The notes: a model not told the origin generated them from the letters alone. Numbered from the stretch's first letter, positions 41,536 through 49,939 are shown. The stretch is 64,000 nt of DNA from Phytohabitans aurantiacus (GCF_027923225.1 NZ_BSDI01000001.1:473946-537945), one strand, 5' to 3'. Made by a program: numbers and translations.

Positions 41536-42509
41536 TGCGAGGCATGGATACCGGCACCACCACCGATCTCCGCGTACTCGTTCTCGCTGGCGGTCTCTCG
41601 TACGAGCGGGATGTCTCCCTGAAGTCCGGCCGGCGCGTGCTCGACGCGCTGCGCAGCGCGGGCATCGAGGCCGAGCAGCGCGACGCCGACGTGTCGCTGC
41701 TGCCCGCCCTCCAGTCCGATCCGCCCGACGCGGTGGTGATCGCGCTGCACGGTGCCACGGGAGAAGACGGCTCGCTGCGCGGCGTGCTCGACCTGTGCGA
41801 CGTGCCGTACGTCGGCTGCGATGCCCGCTCCGCTCGGCTGGCGTGGGACAAGCCGTCGGCCAAAGCGGTGCTGCGCGAGGCGGGCATCCCCACGCCGGAC
41901 TGGGTGGCGCTGCCGCATGACCGCTTCTCCGAGCTCGGCGCCGTGGCGGTACTCGACCGGATCGTCGACCGGCTCGGGCTCCCGCTGATGGTCAAGCCGG
42001 CGCAGGGCGGTTCGGGCCTGGGTGCCGCCGTGGTGCGAGACGCGGGTGCGGTACCGGCCGCGATGGTCGGCTGCTTCGCGTACGACTCGACGGCGCTCGT
42101 CGAGCGGTACGTCGCGGGGATGGACGTCGCCGTGTCGGTGGTCGACCTCGGTGACGGTCCCCAGGCGCTTCCCGCTGTCGAGATCGTGCCGCGCAACGGC
42201 GTCTACGACTACGCCGCCCGGTACACCGCGGGCCTCACCACGTGGCACTCGCCGGCTCGCCTGGAACCGGATGTGGCCGCCGAGGTCTCCAGGACCGCGC
42301 TCGCCGCGCACACCGCGCTCGGGCTGCGCGACCTCTCCCGTGTCGACCTCATCGTCGACCACGAGGGGCGGCCGCACGTGCTGGAGGTCAACGTCTCGCC
42401 GGGGATGACGGAGACGTCGCTCCTGCCGCTGGCGGTACAGGCGGCTGGGCTCGACTTCGGCAAGCTGCTCGCCACGATGGTCGCTCGCGCCGCCACTCGC
42501 CCTTCCTAG
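41532..42509 (+). CDS. ATP-grasp D-alanine--D-alanine ligase-like protein
   Basis: 325 residues from ATG 41532 (MMRGMDTGTTTDLRVLVLAGG); ATG 41544 would also fit. The Ddl pattern is recognisable: LVLAGGLSYERDVSLKSG, VVIALHGATGEDGSLRGVLDLCDVPYVGCDARSARLAWDK, VKPAQGGSGLGAAVV and HVLEVNVSPGMTETSLLP. It ligates D-Ala or a related D-amino acid pair. It is coupled to the aminotransferase gene, which could supply its substrate. It is followed by a 22-bp perfect hairpin. Confidence 0.88.
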   Translation: MMRGMDTGTTTDLRVLVLAGGLSYERDVSLKSGRRVLDALRSAGIEAEQRDADVSLLPALQSDPPDAVVIALHGATGEDGSLRGVLDLCDVPYVGCDARSARLAWDKPSAKAVLREAGIPTPDWVALPHDRFSELGAVAVLDRIVDRLGLPLMVKPAQGGSGLGAAVVRDAGAVPAAMVGCFAYDSTALVERYVAGMDVAVSVVDLGDGPQALPAVEIVPRNGVYDYAARYTAGLTTWHSPARLEPDVAAEVSRTALAAHTALGLRDLSRVDLIVDHEGRPHVLEVNVSPGMTETSLLPLAVQAAGLDFGKLLATMVARAATRPS

Positions 42510-42514
42510 CCCTG

Positions 42515-42568
42515 GTGATCAGGGCGTCCCTCAAGTTGTTAGAGCGACTTGAGGGACGCCCTGATCAC
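42515..42568. terminator. 22-bp perfect hairpin after the Ddl-like gene
   Basis: Arms 42515-42536 and 42547-42568 are exact inverted repeats with a 10-nt loop (TGTTAGAGCG). The hairpin starts five bases after the stop of the Ddl-like gene. It has no T-run. It may terminate transcription from the left; its perfection also suggests a recently acquired repeat. Confidence 0.7.
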
Positions 42569-42615
42569 AGCAGCGTTCGCTACGTGGGCGCACGGGCGCG
42601 CTTTCTGAACGACGC

Positions 42616-42649
42616 AGCGCCCCGCTTCCAACAACGGAAGCGGGGCGCT
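42616..42649. terminator. Terminator hairpin after the HIT-like gene
   Basis: AGCGCCCCGCTTCC (42616-42629) pairs with GGAAGCGGGGCGCT (42636-42649) across a 6-nt loop (AACAAC). On the plus strand CGTTT follows. It lies 18 bases beyond the stop of the minus-strand HIT-like gene and faces the Ddl-like gene, so it can act in both directions. Confidence 0.82.
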
Positions 42650-42650
42650 C

Positions 42651-42664
42651 GTTTCCCGTGAAAC
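42651..42664. other. Degenerate parS-like site
   Basis: GTTTCCCGTGAAAC differs from the parS core GTTTCACGTGAAAC at one position. It lies three bases from the stop of the HIT-like gene and 1.2 kb from the parB gene. Binding by ParB would be weaker than at the perfect sites. Confidence 0.5.
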
Positions 42665-42667
42665 GTG

Positions 42668-43651
42668 CTAGCTGACGGCCGGCGCGGCCTCCTTCTCGGA
42701 GGTCGTCGTGCCAGACTTACCGCCGCCCGGAGCATCCTCGGCCGCGGCACGCGGAGAGGGCAGGGTGCCGCCCTCGGACGCGCCGGCAGAATCGGCTGCA
42801 CCGTCATCGGCTGCACCGTCGCCGTTCACGCCGTCGCCATCGACTGTCGCCGACGAGCCAGTGGGGGCGTCGGGCGCGCTGGCATCGGCGCCCGACTCGG
42901 CCCCGTCCGGCGAGTCGCCGTCACGAGTGGGATCGCCGACAGGCTCACCGTCGGACGGCTCCTCGATGAGCGCCACCGAGACGTCACCACCAAGGTCGTC
43001 GTCACTCGCGACATCGGCGACGGCTGCGGCTTCCTTCTCGCGCCCCGCGACCTCGGCGAGGGTCGACGGCGCGTGCCACTCGATGCGCGGCGGCTCGGCG
43101 AGCGGCCTGCCGCCGAACTCGGCGAGCCAGGCGGCGACGAGAGCGAGGTTTTCCCGCCACTGCGATTCGGGGATCGGCGGCAGGATGTCGTCCCACAGCG
43201 AGAGGAACGTGCCGCGCAACTGCAGCCGGCCGTACGGGCGAGCCAGGAACCACATGTGCAGATGCGCCGACCCGTCGCCCCACCGATTCACGTGAACCCG
43301 GGCGACACCGTCGAGCGAGCGGACGGCGCGCTCCAGCCGAACCGTCATCACGCCGAGCTCGGCGGCCAGCAGGTTGGGGAGGTCGCCCAGATCGAGGTGC
43401 GACCGGGATTCCAGGATGAGCACCATCGGCAGACCGGTCGGGCGATCCATCGCTCGGACCCGCCACCGTTCGCTGACCCAGATGTACGCCTCATCGGGCG
43501 CGCTACACGCGGAGCAGTCGGCGGAATCCTCGCCCTTGCGTGAGGGCTCCGTCTCGACCGGGTCGTCGAGTTGCTTCATGCGCAGATCGCCCTCGAACGG
43601 AAACGACGGCCACCGCGTGAAGTCGGGCACTGAGGTGTGGGTGTCGGGCAC
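42668..43651 (-). CDS. HIT-like domain protein with acidic disordered tail
   Basis: About 327 residues if started at GTG 43651 (MPDTHTSVPDFTRWPSFPFEG); GTG 43723 is an alternative and would overlap a DnaA box. The N-terminal half contains a His-x-His motif (SAHLHMWFLARP) and surrounding pattern reminiscent of HIT/GalT-fold proteins, but the triad is incomplete, so catalysis is uncertain. The C-terminal ~120 residues are Asp/Gly/Ser/Ala-rich and disordered. A gene of this kind often flanks parB in actinobacteria. The function is unknown. Confidence 0.6.
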   Translation of the reverse strand: MPDTHTSVPDFTRWPSFPFEGDLRMKQLDDPVETEPSRKGEDSADCSACSAPDEAYIWVSERWRVRAMDRPTGLPMVLILESRSHLDLGDLPNLLAAELGVMTVRLERAVRSLDGVARVHVNRWGDGSAHLHMWFLARPYGRLQLRGTFLSLWDDILPPIPESQWRENLALVAAWLAEFGGRPLAEPPRIEWHAPSTLAEVAGREKEAAAVADVASDDDLGGDVSVALIEEPSDGEPVGDPTRDGDSPDGAESGADASAPDAPTGSSATVDGDGVNGDGAADDGAADSAGASEGGTLPSPRAAAEDAPGGGKSGTTTSEKEAAPAVS

Positions 43652-43715
43652 GACGCTGACACTAACGGGTTTCTCGACCGCTGTCGTTCCCCGTTTCGGG
43701 CGGACGGCGAGACCG

Positions 43716-43793
43716 TTGTCCACAGGCGACCACGTACTCCTACCGGCGGTTTCTCTGATTTTCGGCTCGACTGTGGATAAGTCCTGTGGATTA
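43716..43793. promoter_or_regulatory. DnaA-box group upstream of the HIT-like gene and parB
   Basis: TTGTCCACA (43716-43724) matches the actinobacterial DnaA consensus, TGTGGATAA (43772-43780) is a perfect box on the other strand, and TGTGGATTA (43785-43793) has one mismatch. They lie 20-120 bp from two parS sites. This couples candidate initiator binding with the segregation locus. Confidence 0.6.
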
Positions 43794-43809
43794 ATACGGG
43801 CGCCTCAGA

Positions 43810-43839
43810 CGGCCGCCGTTTCACGTGAAACGGCGGCCG
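43810..43839. other. parS centromere site within a 30-bp perfect palindrome
   Basis: The 14-bp core GTTTCACGTGAAAC (43818-43831) is extended by perfectly complementary GC flanks on both sides. ParB binds here to organise the origin for segregation. It lies between parB and the HIT-like gene. Confidence 0.93.
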
Positions 43840-43843
43840 TCGG

Positions 43844-43859
43844 GGTTTCACGTGAAACC
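43844..43859. other. parS centromere site downstream of parB
   Basis: GGTTTCACGTGAAACC contains a perfect parS core (43845-43858). It is 14 bp from the preceding parS site, so ParB dimers could bind side by side. It lies 34 bp from the parB stop. Confidence 0.93.
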
Positions 43860-43892
43860 GCGACGGCCGCCGTTTACAAGGCGTGCCTGTGG

Positions 43893-44894
43893 CTACTCCT
43901 CGGGCTCGACCCGCTCGACGCCGATGATGCCGACGATGCGCTCCAAGTCGTCGACGGTGGCGAACTCGATCGTGATCTTCCCCTTGTTCCGTCCGATGTC
44001 GACCTTCACTCGGGTGTCGAACCGGTCGGAGAGTCGATCGGCCAGATCCGTGAGCGCCGGTGCGTGCGGGCGGGCTCGCCGCTTCGGAGCCGCCTTCTTG
44101 GCGGGACCGTCGGCGATGGCCATCGTCACCAGTTCCTCGGTGGCCCGCACCGAGAGGCCCTCGGCGACGATCCGGGTCGCAAGGTCTTCCTGGGTGTCGG
44201 CGTCTTCCAGGCCGAGCAGTGCCCGCGCGTGCCCAGCCGACAGGACGCCGGCCGCGACCCGCCGCTGCACCGGAGCCGGCAGGTTCAGGAGCCGGATCGT
44301 GTTCGAGATCTGGGGACGGCTCCGGCCGATCCGCCGAGCCAGCTCTTCGTGGGTCGCCCCGAACTCCTCCAGCAACTGCTGGTACGCCGCCGCCTCTTCG
44401 AGCGGGTTGAGGTTGACCCGGTGGATGTTCTCCAGGAGCGCGTCCCGGAGCATCGCGTCGTCTTTTGTCTCCCGGACGATCGCGGGGAGGCTCTCCCGGC
44501 CGACGGCCTGTGCAGCCCGGTACCGCCGCTCGCCCATGACGAGCTCGTACTTGCCGTCTTCGAGCTCGCGCACGACGATCGGCTGGAGAAGCCCGACCTC
44601 TTCGATCGAGACCTTCAGCTCCTCCAGGGCCTCCTCATCGAAGACCTGTCGGGGCTGCTTCGGGTTCGGAACGATCGCCTCGAGCGGGATCTCAGCGAAT
44701 CGAGCCCCCGGCACCGGAGCGAGAGGACTCTCGGCCGCCGGCGCCCCGACCGGGGTCGGCTCCGGCCGAGCGGGCTCGGAAGCCTCGCCCCGGGTCAGCG
44801 GCGGCTCCGCCGTCGCGACTCCCGCCTGCGGCGCTCCGGTGGGGATGAGGGCACCCAGCCCACGCCCCAGCCCGCCACGCGGACGGTTCTTCAT
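43893..44894 (-). CDS. parB: Chromosome partitioning protein ParB
   Basis: 333 residues from ATG 44894 (MKNRPRGGLGRGLGALIP). The CTP-binding N-terminal domain has NPKQPR and GERRYRAAQ; the helix-turn-helix (EELARRIGRSRPQISNTIRLLNLP) binds parS; the C-terminal dimerisation domain ends VERVEPEE. ParB loads on parS, spreads and recruits SMC. The start overlaps the parA stop by four bases, so parA-parB is one operon. Confidence 0.97.
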   Translation of the reverse strand: MKNRPRGGLGRGLGALIPTGAPQAGVATAEPPLTRGEASEPARPEPTPVGAPAAESPLAPVPGARFAEIPLEAIVPNPKQPRQVFDEEALEELKVSIEEVGLLQPIVVRELEDGKYELVMGERRYRAAQAVGRESLPAIVRETKDDAMLRDALLENIHRVNLNPLEEAAAYQQLLEEFGATHEELARRIGRSRPQISNTIRLLNLPAPVQRRVAAGVLSAGHARALLGLEDADTQEDLATRIVAEGLSVRATEELVTMAIADGPAKKAAPKRRARPHAPALTDLADRLSDRFDTRVKVDIGRNKGKITIEFATVDDLERIVGIIGVERVEPEE

Positions 44895-46300
44895 GCCACG
44901 CCTCCCATTTTGACGCCACGCTCCGCGATCTCCTGGGCCGCCTCGAAGTAGCTCGTGGCGCCCCGCGAACCGGGATCGTAGGTCATGACCGACTGGCCGT
45001 AGCTCGGTGCCTCGGAGACGCGCACGTTCCGGGGGATGACCGCCTGAAGCACCTTCTCGCCGAAGTGATTCCGGACGTCCTGCTCGACCGCGTCCGCGAG
45101 GCGGGTCCGCCGGTCGTACATGGTGAGCAGGATCGTGGAAACGTCGAGCGTGGGGTTCAGGTGCTGGCGTACCAGGTTGATGTTGTTGATGAGCTGGTTC
45201 AGACCCTCGAGCGCGTAGTACTCGCACTGGATCGGGATCAGTACCTCCTGGGCCGCCACCAACGCGTTGACGGTCAGCAGGCCCAGTGAGGGCGGGCAGT
45301 CGATAAGGACGTAGTCGAACTTCTCCGGGTGCCCGTTAATGGCCCGGGACAGGCGGGACTCGCGGGCCACCACCGAAACCAGCTCGATCTCGGCGCCGGC
45401 GAGGTCGATGGTCGCCGGTACGCACCACAGGTTGGGAATGCCGTCGACCGCCTGGGCCACCTCAGCGAGCGGCACGTTGTCGATCAGGCAGTCGTAGACG
45501 TCTGGGATGCCGGCGTGATGCGGCACGCTCAGCCCGGTCGAGGCGTTGCCTTGCGGGTCCAGGTCGACGACCAGGACCCGGTTGCCGTGCAGGGCGAGCG
45601 CCACCGCCAAGTTCACCGTGGTCGTGGTCTTGCCCACGCCGCCCTTCTGGTTCGCTACGCACATGATCCTTGACCTGGCCGGACGAGGCATGGTCACCTC
45701 TCCACTCGGATTAAGGATCTGCACGGCACGCATTGCCTCCATAGCCAACGGGGGATCTTCCTCTTCACGCGATGTGGTTTCACGTGAAACGTACGCGTCG
45801 GTGGAGCCTTCGTCAGTGAACGCTCCGGGTGACAGCGCGGGCGTGTCGGATCTAGGGGCGGTTGCGGGTGCCGGAGCCGTGCCCACCGCCGGCTGTGGTC
45901 GCGGCGCGGGCCGGCGAGAGTCCGACTCCGGAGGCTGGCCTGGCGGCTGTGCCGGTGCTGGACCCGGTGGCCGTGCCGGCGCTTGACCCGGCGGCTGGGC
46001 CGGAGTCTGATCGGGCGCTCTCGGCGGCGTGTGGGCCGGCGCCTGTGGAGCCGGTATGGGGGAGGGCGAGGGCCCAGGCTGAGGCTGTGACGGAGACGAG
46101 GCCCCACGCGGCTGCGGGACGGCGAACGGGTCGCCGTCACCGCTCCGAGAAGGAGGGGAGCCCTGTCCCGCCGCGCGCGGCGCCCCGCGCCCCACAGACC
46201 AGCCCTCGTACTCGGTTTCACGTGAAACGGCGGCGCCGTTAGGCCCGTAGCCGCCGGACTGGCTCAGCCGAGAGTCGTCGTACCTACCGTAGTCATGCAC
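44891..46300 (-). CDS. parA: Chromosome partitioning ATPase ParA with Pro-rich N-terminal extension
   Basis: 469 residues from GTG 46300. The Walker-type ATPase (deviant Walker A KGGVGKTTTT, DLDPQGNAST, DCPPSLG) starts near residue 210. The first ~200 residues are disordered, Pro/Gln/Ala-rich. Two parS sites lie inside this extension and encode VSRET at two places (near residues 25 and 170). ParA forms nucleoid-bound gradients that move ParB-parS complexes. A later start would leave the parS sites non-coding, but the extension keeps the genome's codon bias. Confidence 0.95.
   Translation of the reverse strand: MHDYGRYDDSRLSQSGGYGPNGAAVSRETEYEGWSVGRGAPRAAGQGSPPSRSGDGDPFAVPQPRGASSPSQPQPGPSPSPIPAPQAPAHTPPRAPDQTPAQPPGQAPARPPGPAPAQPPGQPPESDSRRPAPRPQPAVGTAPAPATAPRSDTPALSPGAFTDEGSTDAYVSRETTSREEEDPPLAMEAMRAVQILNPSGEVTMPRPARSRIMCVANQKGGVGKTTTTVNLAVALALHGNRVLVVDLDPQGNASTGLSVPHHAGIPDVYDCLIDNVPLAEVAQAVDGIPNLWCVPATIDLAGAEIELVSVVARESRLSRAINGHPEKFDYVLIDCPPSLGLLTVNALVAAQEVLIPIQCEYYALEGLNQLINNINLVRQHLNPTLDVSTILLTMYDRRTRLADAVEQDVRNHFGEKVLQAVIPRNVRVSEAPSYGQSVMTYDPGSRGATSYFEAAQEIAERGVKMGGVA
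45777..45790. other. parS site inside parA
   Basis: Perfect core GTTTCACGTGAAAC, in frame with parA and read there as VSRET. It is about 1.9 kb from the parS pair downstream of parB. Confidence 0.93.
46215..46228. other. parS site near the 5' end of parA
   Basis: Perfect core GTTTCACGTGAAAC about 75 bp inside the parA coding sequence, encoding VSRET near residue 25. With the other three perfect sites it forms a parS array about 2.4 kb long, 4-6 kb from dnaA. Confidence 0.93.
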
Positions 46301-46445
46301 CGTGTCATCCCTGCCCGCTTCGGATGGATCGGCAAACTCGCGCGGTCAGCCTACGGCCGATAAGCGAAAGTGGCCATTGGTGTCCGGCACATGAGCGCCA
46401 CTGGCACCCGCGTGCGGTACTCAAAAAGGAGAAAGCGGACCCGCA

Positions 46446-47210
46446 TCAGTGACGACGCGCCCGACGACTGTCCGAAGTAGACCCGGACCGCCCCGCGCGG
46501 GGCGCCTTCGACCGCCCGGCCGCGACGACCCGCTCCCGGACGATCTCCACGACGGTCACCGGCGGATCGATCAGGCCGGCACCACAGCGACGCACGACCG
46601 GCTCGCCGCCACCCAGCCGGGTGAGCGCCTCGCGGTGCTCCGCCACCTCGTCGGCCGCCGAGGCGCCCTTGAGCGCGAGCAGTCGCCCACCGATGGCGGC
46701 CAGCGGCAGGCACCAACCGCCGAGCCGGTCGAGCGGTGCCACCGCGCGCGCCGTCACGACATCGGCCAGCGGTCGCTCCCGGCTCTCCTCCGCGCGCGCC
46801 CGAACCACAGTGACCGACTCGTCCAGGCCGAGCGCGGTCACCGCCTCGTCCAGGAAGGACACGCGCCGCGCGAGCGGCTCGATCAGGGTGACGGAAAGGT
46901 CGGGTCGGGCCACGGCGAGCACGATGCCCGGCAGGCCGGCTCCCGAACCGACGTCGACCACCGACGCTCCATAGGGGATCAGTTCCACCACGGCCGCGCA
47001 GTTGAGCAGATGCCGGTCCCACAGACGCGGCGCCTCCCGGGGACCGATCAGGCCACGGATCACGCCGTCGGTGGCGAGCAGGCCCGCGTACTCCGCGGCG
47101 AGGTCGAGCCGGTCACCGAAGAGCGCCTCGGCCGCTGGACGGAGCTCCGCCGGGACAGGCAACGGCCCGGGCGGCGGACCACCCGGGCCGAGTACTGGCT
47201 CACTAACCAC
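46446..47210 (-). CDS. rsmG: 16S rRNA (guanine(527)-N(7))-methyltransferase RsmG
   Basis: 254 residues from GTG 47210, one base after the jag stop. Typical RsmG features are WDRHLLNCAAVVELIP, the SAM-binding VVDVGSGAGLPGIVLAVARPDL and VTARAVAPLDRLGGW. It methylates G527 of 16S rRNA; loss confers streptomycin resistance in other bacteria. The C-terminus is basic. It lies in the usual jag-rsmG-parA order. Confidence 0.96.
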   Translation of the reverse strand: MVSEPVLGPGGPPPGPLPVPAELRPAAEALFGDRLDLAAEYAGLLATDGVIRGLIGPREAPRLWDRHLLNCAAVVELIPYGASVVDVGSGAGLPGIVLAVARPDLSVTLIEPLARRVSFLDEAVTALGLDESVTVVRARAEESRERPLADVVTARAVAPLDRLGGWCLPLAAIGGRLLALKGASAADEVAEHREALTRLGGGEPVVRRCGAGLIDPPVTVVEIVRERVVAAGRSKAPRAGRSGSTSDSRRARRH

Positions 47211-47211
47211 G

Positions 47212-47820
47212 TCAGTCGACGGGGCGTACGACGATCCGCCGGTTGGGCTCGACGCCCTCCGACTCGCTTTCCACGCCCGCGATCGCGTTGACCACGTCGT
47301 GCACGCACTTGCGCTCGAACGCCGACATCGTCTCCAGGCGCACCGGCTCGCCGAACTCCTTGACCTTCTCGACCGCGTTCTTGGCGACCGCGGCGAGCTC
47401 CTTGCGACGGCTGGCGCGGTAGCCGCCGACGTCGAGCAGCAGCCGGCTCGGGGTGCCGGTCTGGCGGAACACAGCAAGCCGGGTCAGCTCCTGGAGCGCC
47501 TCCAGCGTCGCACCGCGCTGCCCGACGAGCGGCTGGAGCCGCCCGCCGACCACCTCGACGACCGGACGGCCGCTGGAGACCAGCTCGTCGATGTCGCCGT
47601 CGTAGTCGAGGATGTCCAACAGGCCCTCTACGTAGTCCGCGGCGATCTCGCTCTGCCGGAAGAGGTCCGAGTCGCTCGTGCCGTTCGCCGACGCTTCCTT
47701 CGCCTCGGCCTCCGGCTCGTCCTCCTCGTCGTCGTCCTGCTCGTCGTCCTGCGCCGCCTCGGTGGCCGCCAGCTCCTCGTCGAGGGCCTGTTCCGTCTGG
47801 GGAACGCTGGTGTCCGTCAC
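47212..47820 (-). CDS. jag: RNA-binding protein Jag (KH and R3H domains)
   Basis: 202 residues from GTG 47820. A ~50-residue acidic disordered start (DDEQDDDEEDEPEAEAKE) replaces the usual Jag-N domain. The KH domain has VVGGRLQPLVGQRGATLEAL (GxxG = GQRG), and the R3H domain has LETMSAFERKCVHDVV. Jag/KhpB binds RNA and influences cell-wall synthesis and membrane protein biogenesis. It lies between yidC and rsmG as in most Gram-positive bacteria. Confidence 0.95.
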   Translation of the reverse strand: MTDTSVPQTEQALDEELAATEAAQDDEQDDDEEDEPEAEAKEASANGTSDSDLFRQSEIAADYVEGLLDILDYDGDIDELVSSGRPVVEVVGGRLQPLVGQRGATLEALQELTRLAVFRQTGTPSRLLLDVGGYRASRRKELAAVAKNAVEKVKEFGEPVRLETMSAFERKCVHDVVNAIAGVESESEGVEPNRRIVVRPVD

Positions 47821-47953
47821 GGTGTCATCTCCGTACTCACTCGTCCGGACCGTCTCCGGTCCGGTGGTTTCCCGTGGCCGGCGGTGGTGGCCGGCGTGCC
47901 ACGGGCACGTCTTTCGTGTGCCTCGCGAAGGTCGCGATCAGGGGAGCGCCGCG

Positions 47954-47983
47954 GTGCCCGCCGGCGGCGTTGACGGCGGGCAC
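47954..47983 (-). terminator. Hairpin between yidC and jag
   Basis: GTGCCCGCC (47954-47962) pairs with GGCGGGCAC (47975-47983) across 12 bases, eight bases past the yidC stop on the minus strand. The 170-bp gap also has CCGGACC/GGTCCGG (47845-47864) and CCCGTGGC/GCCACGGG (47871-47905) repeats. It may attenuate transcription into jag. Confidence 0.5.
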
Positions 47984-47990
47984 GGTCGCG

Positions 47991-49007
47991 TCAGCCCTGG
48001 CGCTTCGCGGGGCGCCCCTTCTTCGGGTTGACCGGCTTGGCGCCGGGCCGCGGTGCGAGGGCCTTGCCGTCGACGGCCGGCTTGGTCTCCGGCTGGTCCT
48101 TGTCGCCCTTGCCGCGGCTGGAAGTGCCGGGCTTGGCGCTGGCGGCCTTGGTGCTGGCGGCCTTGCGGGCGGCCGGGCCGGGAATCGGCTTGCCGTTCTT
48201 GCCGGTCATCACCGGCGGCGGGTACTTGCGCAGCACCCACTGCTGCTGGCCGAGGGTGAAGAGGTTGTTGGTGACCCAGTAGATGATCACACCAATCGGG
48301 AAGATCGCGCCGGAAATGAGCAGTGAGGCCGGGATGCCGTACAGCATCAGCCGCTGGATCATCCGCTGCTGCGGGTCTTCGGCCCAGCCGGTCTTCAGGA
48401 TCATCTGGCGGCTGGTCAGGTACGTCGTCGCGATCATGATGAGGACCAGGACGCCCGCGATCACCTTGACGGTGGTGCCGTTGGCGCCGAGGTCGGCCAG
48501 CTCCTGCGTCGACGAGCCGAACTTGCTGGCGATCGGCGCCGTGAACAACTTGGCGCTCGCCGCGCTGTCGAACTGGTCGGCCGCCCAGCCGTAGAGGGTC
48601 TTGGCGCCCTCGCCCTTGTTGGGGTTGAGCCGGCGGAGCACGTGGAACAGACCGAGGAAGACCGGGATCTGGAGGAACATGGGCAGGCAGCCCATGAGCG
48701 GGTTGGCCTTTTCCTTCCGGTACAGCTCCATCATTTCTTTCTGGAGCGTTTCCCGGTCACCCTTGTGCTTTTCCTGCAGCGCCTTGACCTGCGGCTGGAG
48801 CGCCTGCATGGCTCGCTGCGACTTGATCTGCTTCACGAAGACCGGGAAGAGGATCACCCGGACGGTGACGACCAGGAAGAAGATCGCGAGAATCCAGGCC
48901 CAGTTAGTGCCCAGCACCGTGTCTTCGGGCACGCCGATGGCGTCCCAGATCGAGTGCCAGGACAGCAGGATCCACGAGATCCCCCAGTAGATCCAGTCGA
49001 GACTCAA
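47991..49007 (-). CDS. yidC: Membrane protein insertase YidC
   Basis: 338 residues from TTG 49007, which overlaps the yidD stop (TTGA) and gives MSLDWIYWGISWILLSWHSIWD. The YidC/Oxa1 core is clear: LFPVFVKQIKSQRAMQALQPQVKALQEKHKGD, MGCLPMFLQIPVFLGLFHVLRR, and later FPIGVIIYWVTNNLFTLGQQ. A basic Ala/Lys/Pro-rich tail of about 80 residues follows and may contact ribosomes. It inserts membrane proteins with or without Sec. Confidence 0.96.
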   Translation of the reverse strand: MSLDWIYWGISWILLSWHSIWDAIGVPEDTVLGTNWAWILAIFFLVVTVRVILFPVFVKQIKSQRAMQALQPQVKALQEKHKGDRETLQKEMMELYRKEKANPLMGCLPMFLQIPVFLGLFHVLRRLNPNKGEGAKTLYGWAADQFDSAASAKLFTAPIASKFGSSTQELADLGANGTTVKVIAGVLVLIMIATTYLTSRQMILKTGWAEDPQQRMIQRLMLYGIPASLLISGAIFPIGVIIYWVTNNLFTLGQQQWVLRKYPPPVMTGKNGKPIPGPAARKAASTKAASAKPGTSSRGKGDKDQPETKPAVDGKALAPRPGAKPVNPKKGRPAKRQG

Positions 49008-49276
49008 TTCGGGGCTCCAGTCACGTCGGCAGGTCGGCGTCGGTTCGGCGCGGGCACCGGGTCGTACCCGCCGGGATGGAATGGATGGCAGCGCAACAGC
49101 CGCCAGACCGCGAGGCGGGACCCCCGGAGGGCGCCGTGCGTCGTAATCGCCTCGAGGGCGTACGCGCTGCACGACGGGTAGAACCGACAGCGGGCCGGCA
49201 GTGCCGGGCTTATCCAACGACGGTACGCGATGACGAGCGCGGCCAGCATTCGGGCCGCACCCCCGGGCTTACTCAC
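49004..49276 (-). CDS. yidD: Membrane protein insertion efficiency factor YidD
   Basis: 90 residues from GTG 49276, overlapping the rnpA stop. The family signature YRRWISPALPARCRFYPSCSAYALEAITTHGALRGSRLAVWRLLRCHPFHPGGYDPVP is complete. YidD is a small amphipathic protein aiding YidC. Its end overlaps the yidC start by four bases. Confidence 0.96.
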   Translation of the reverse strand: MSKPGGAARMLAALVIAYRRWISPALPARCRFYPSCSAYALEAITTHGALRGSRLAVWRLLRCHPFHPGGYDPVPAPNRRRPADVTGAPN

Positions 49277-49676
49277 GGCGGCCCCCGGTGGTACGGGCCG
49301 GCCTGCGGGGCGAGCGGGCCGCGGCGAGCGCGGCGTCGAGGTCGGTGCCCAGGCGCGCATACGGCTGGTCGGCGGCGGCCGGCAGCGCGCGTACGACGAG
49401 GGTGCTACCGGGCGGCAGGTCGGCAAGCCGGTCGCGAACCAGGTGGCGCAGCCGCCGCTTGACCGTGTTACGCGTCACGGCGCTGCCGACTGCCTTGGAC
49501 ACGACAAAGCCGGCGCGGACCGGAAGGACTCCGGAACGCACCGGCTCATCAGGCTCTGCGAACTCCGCGGGAACGGTCAGGTGGACGACAACGGAACCTC
49601 GACCGGCACGACGTCCTGTGCGGATCGTGCTGGCGAAGTCGTCACTGCGCCGAAGTCGATGCGCCGTGGCCAGCAC
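49269..49676 (-). CDS. rnpA: Ribonuclease P protein component
   Basis: 135 residues. The N-terminus reads MLATAHRLRRSDDFASTIRTGRR and the RNR motif RNTVKRRLRHLVRDRL is present. RnpA assists the RNase P RNA in maturing tRNA 5' ends. It lies 32 bp downstream of rpmH and overlaps yidD by eight bases, as is normal for this operon. The ribozyme RNA itself is not in this window. Confidence 0.96.
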   Translation of the reverse strand: MLATAHRLRRSDDFASTIRTGRRAGRGSVVVHLTVPAEFAEPDEPVRSGVLPVRAGFVVSKAVGSAVTRNTVKRRLRHLVRDRLADLPPGSTLVVRALPAAADQPYARLGTDLDAALAAARSPRRPARTTGGRRE

Positions 49677-49708
49677 GGCTGCCTCACCCCCCGGGCCACC
49701 CGTGCGGC

Positions 49709-49846
49709 TCAGGCCGACAGGCGGGCCCGCCCCTTGGTACGGCGAGCGGAGACGATGGCGCGGCCCGCGCGGGTGCGCATGCGCAGCCGGAAACCGTGGG
49801 TCTTGGCACGCCGGCGGTTGTTCGGCTGATAGGTGCGCTTGCTCAC
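49709..49846 (-). CDS. rpmH: 50S ribosomal protein L34
   Basis: 45 residues from GTG 49846: SKRTYQPNNRRRAKTHGFRLRM and then RTRAGRAIVSARRTKGR. It is the first gene of the rpmH-rnpA-yidD-yidC cluster, adjacent to the origin as in nearly all bacteria. A plausible sigma-70-type promoter is about 95 bp upstream. Confidence 0.98.
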   Translation of the reverse strand: MSKRTYQPNNRRRAKTHGFRLRMRTRAGRAIVSARRTKGRARLSA

Positions 49847-49939
49847 GTCAGTATCTCCGTCTTCGTTGCGATCGTGGGCTCGGCCGAGCAAGACTGGCCG
49901 AGCACAGCATGCTCCGCCGGGCGACGGAGCAGCCGCTCA

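Noticed and set aside
47866..47880. parS-like TTTCCCGTGG near jag
   Set aside because: Only half of the palindrome matches; the other arm is absent.
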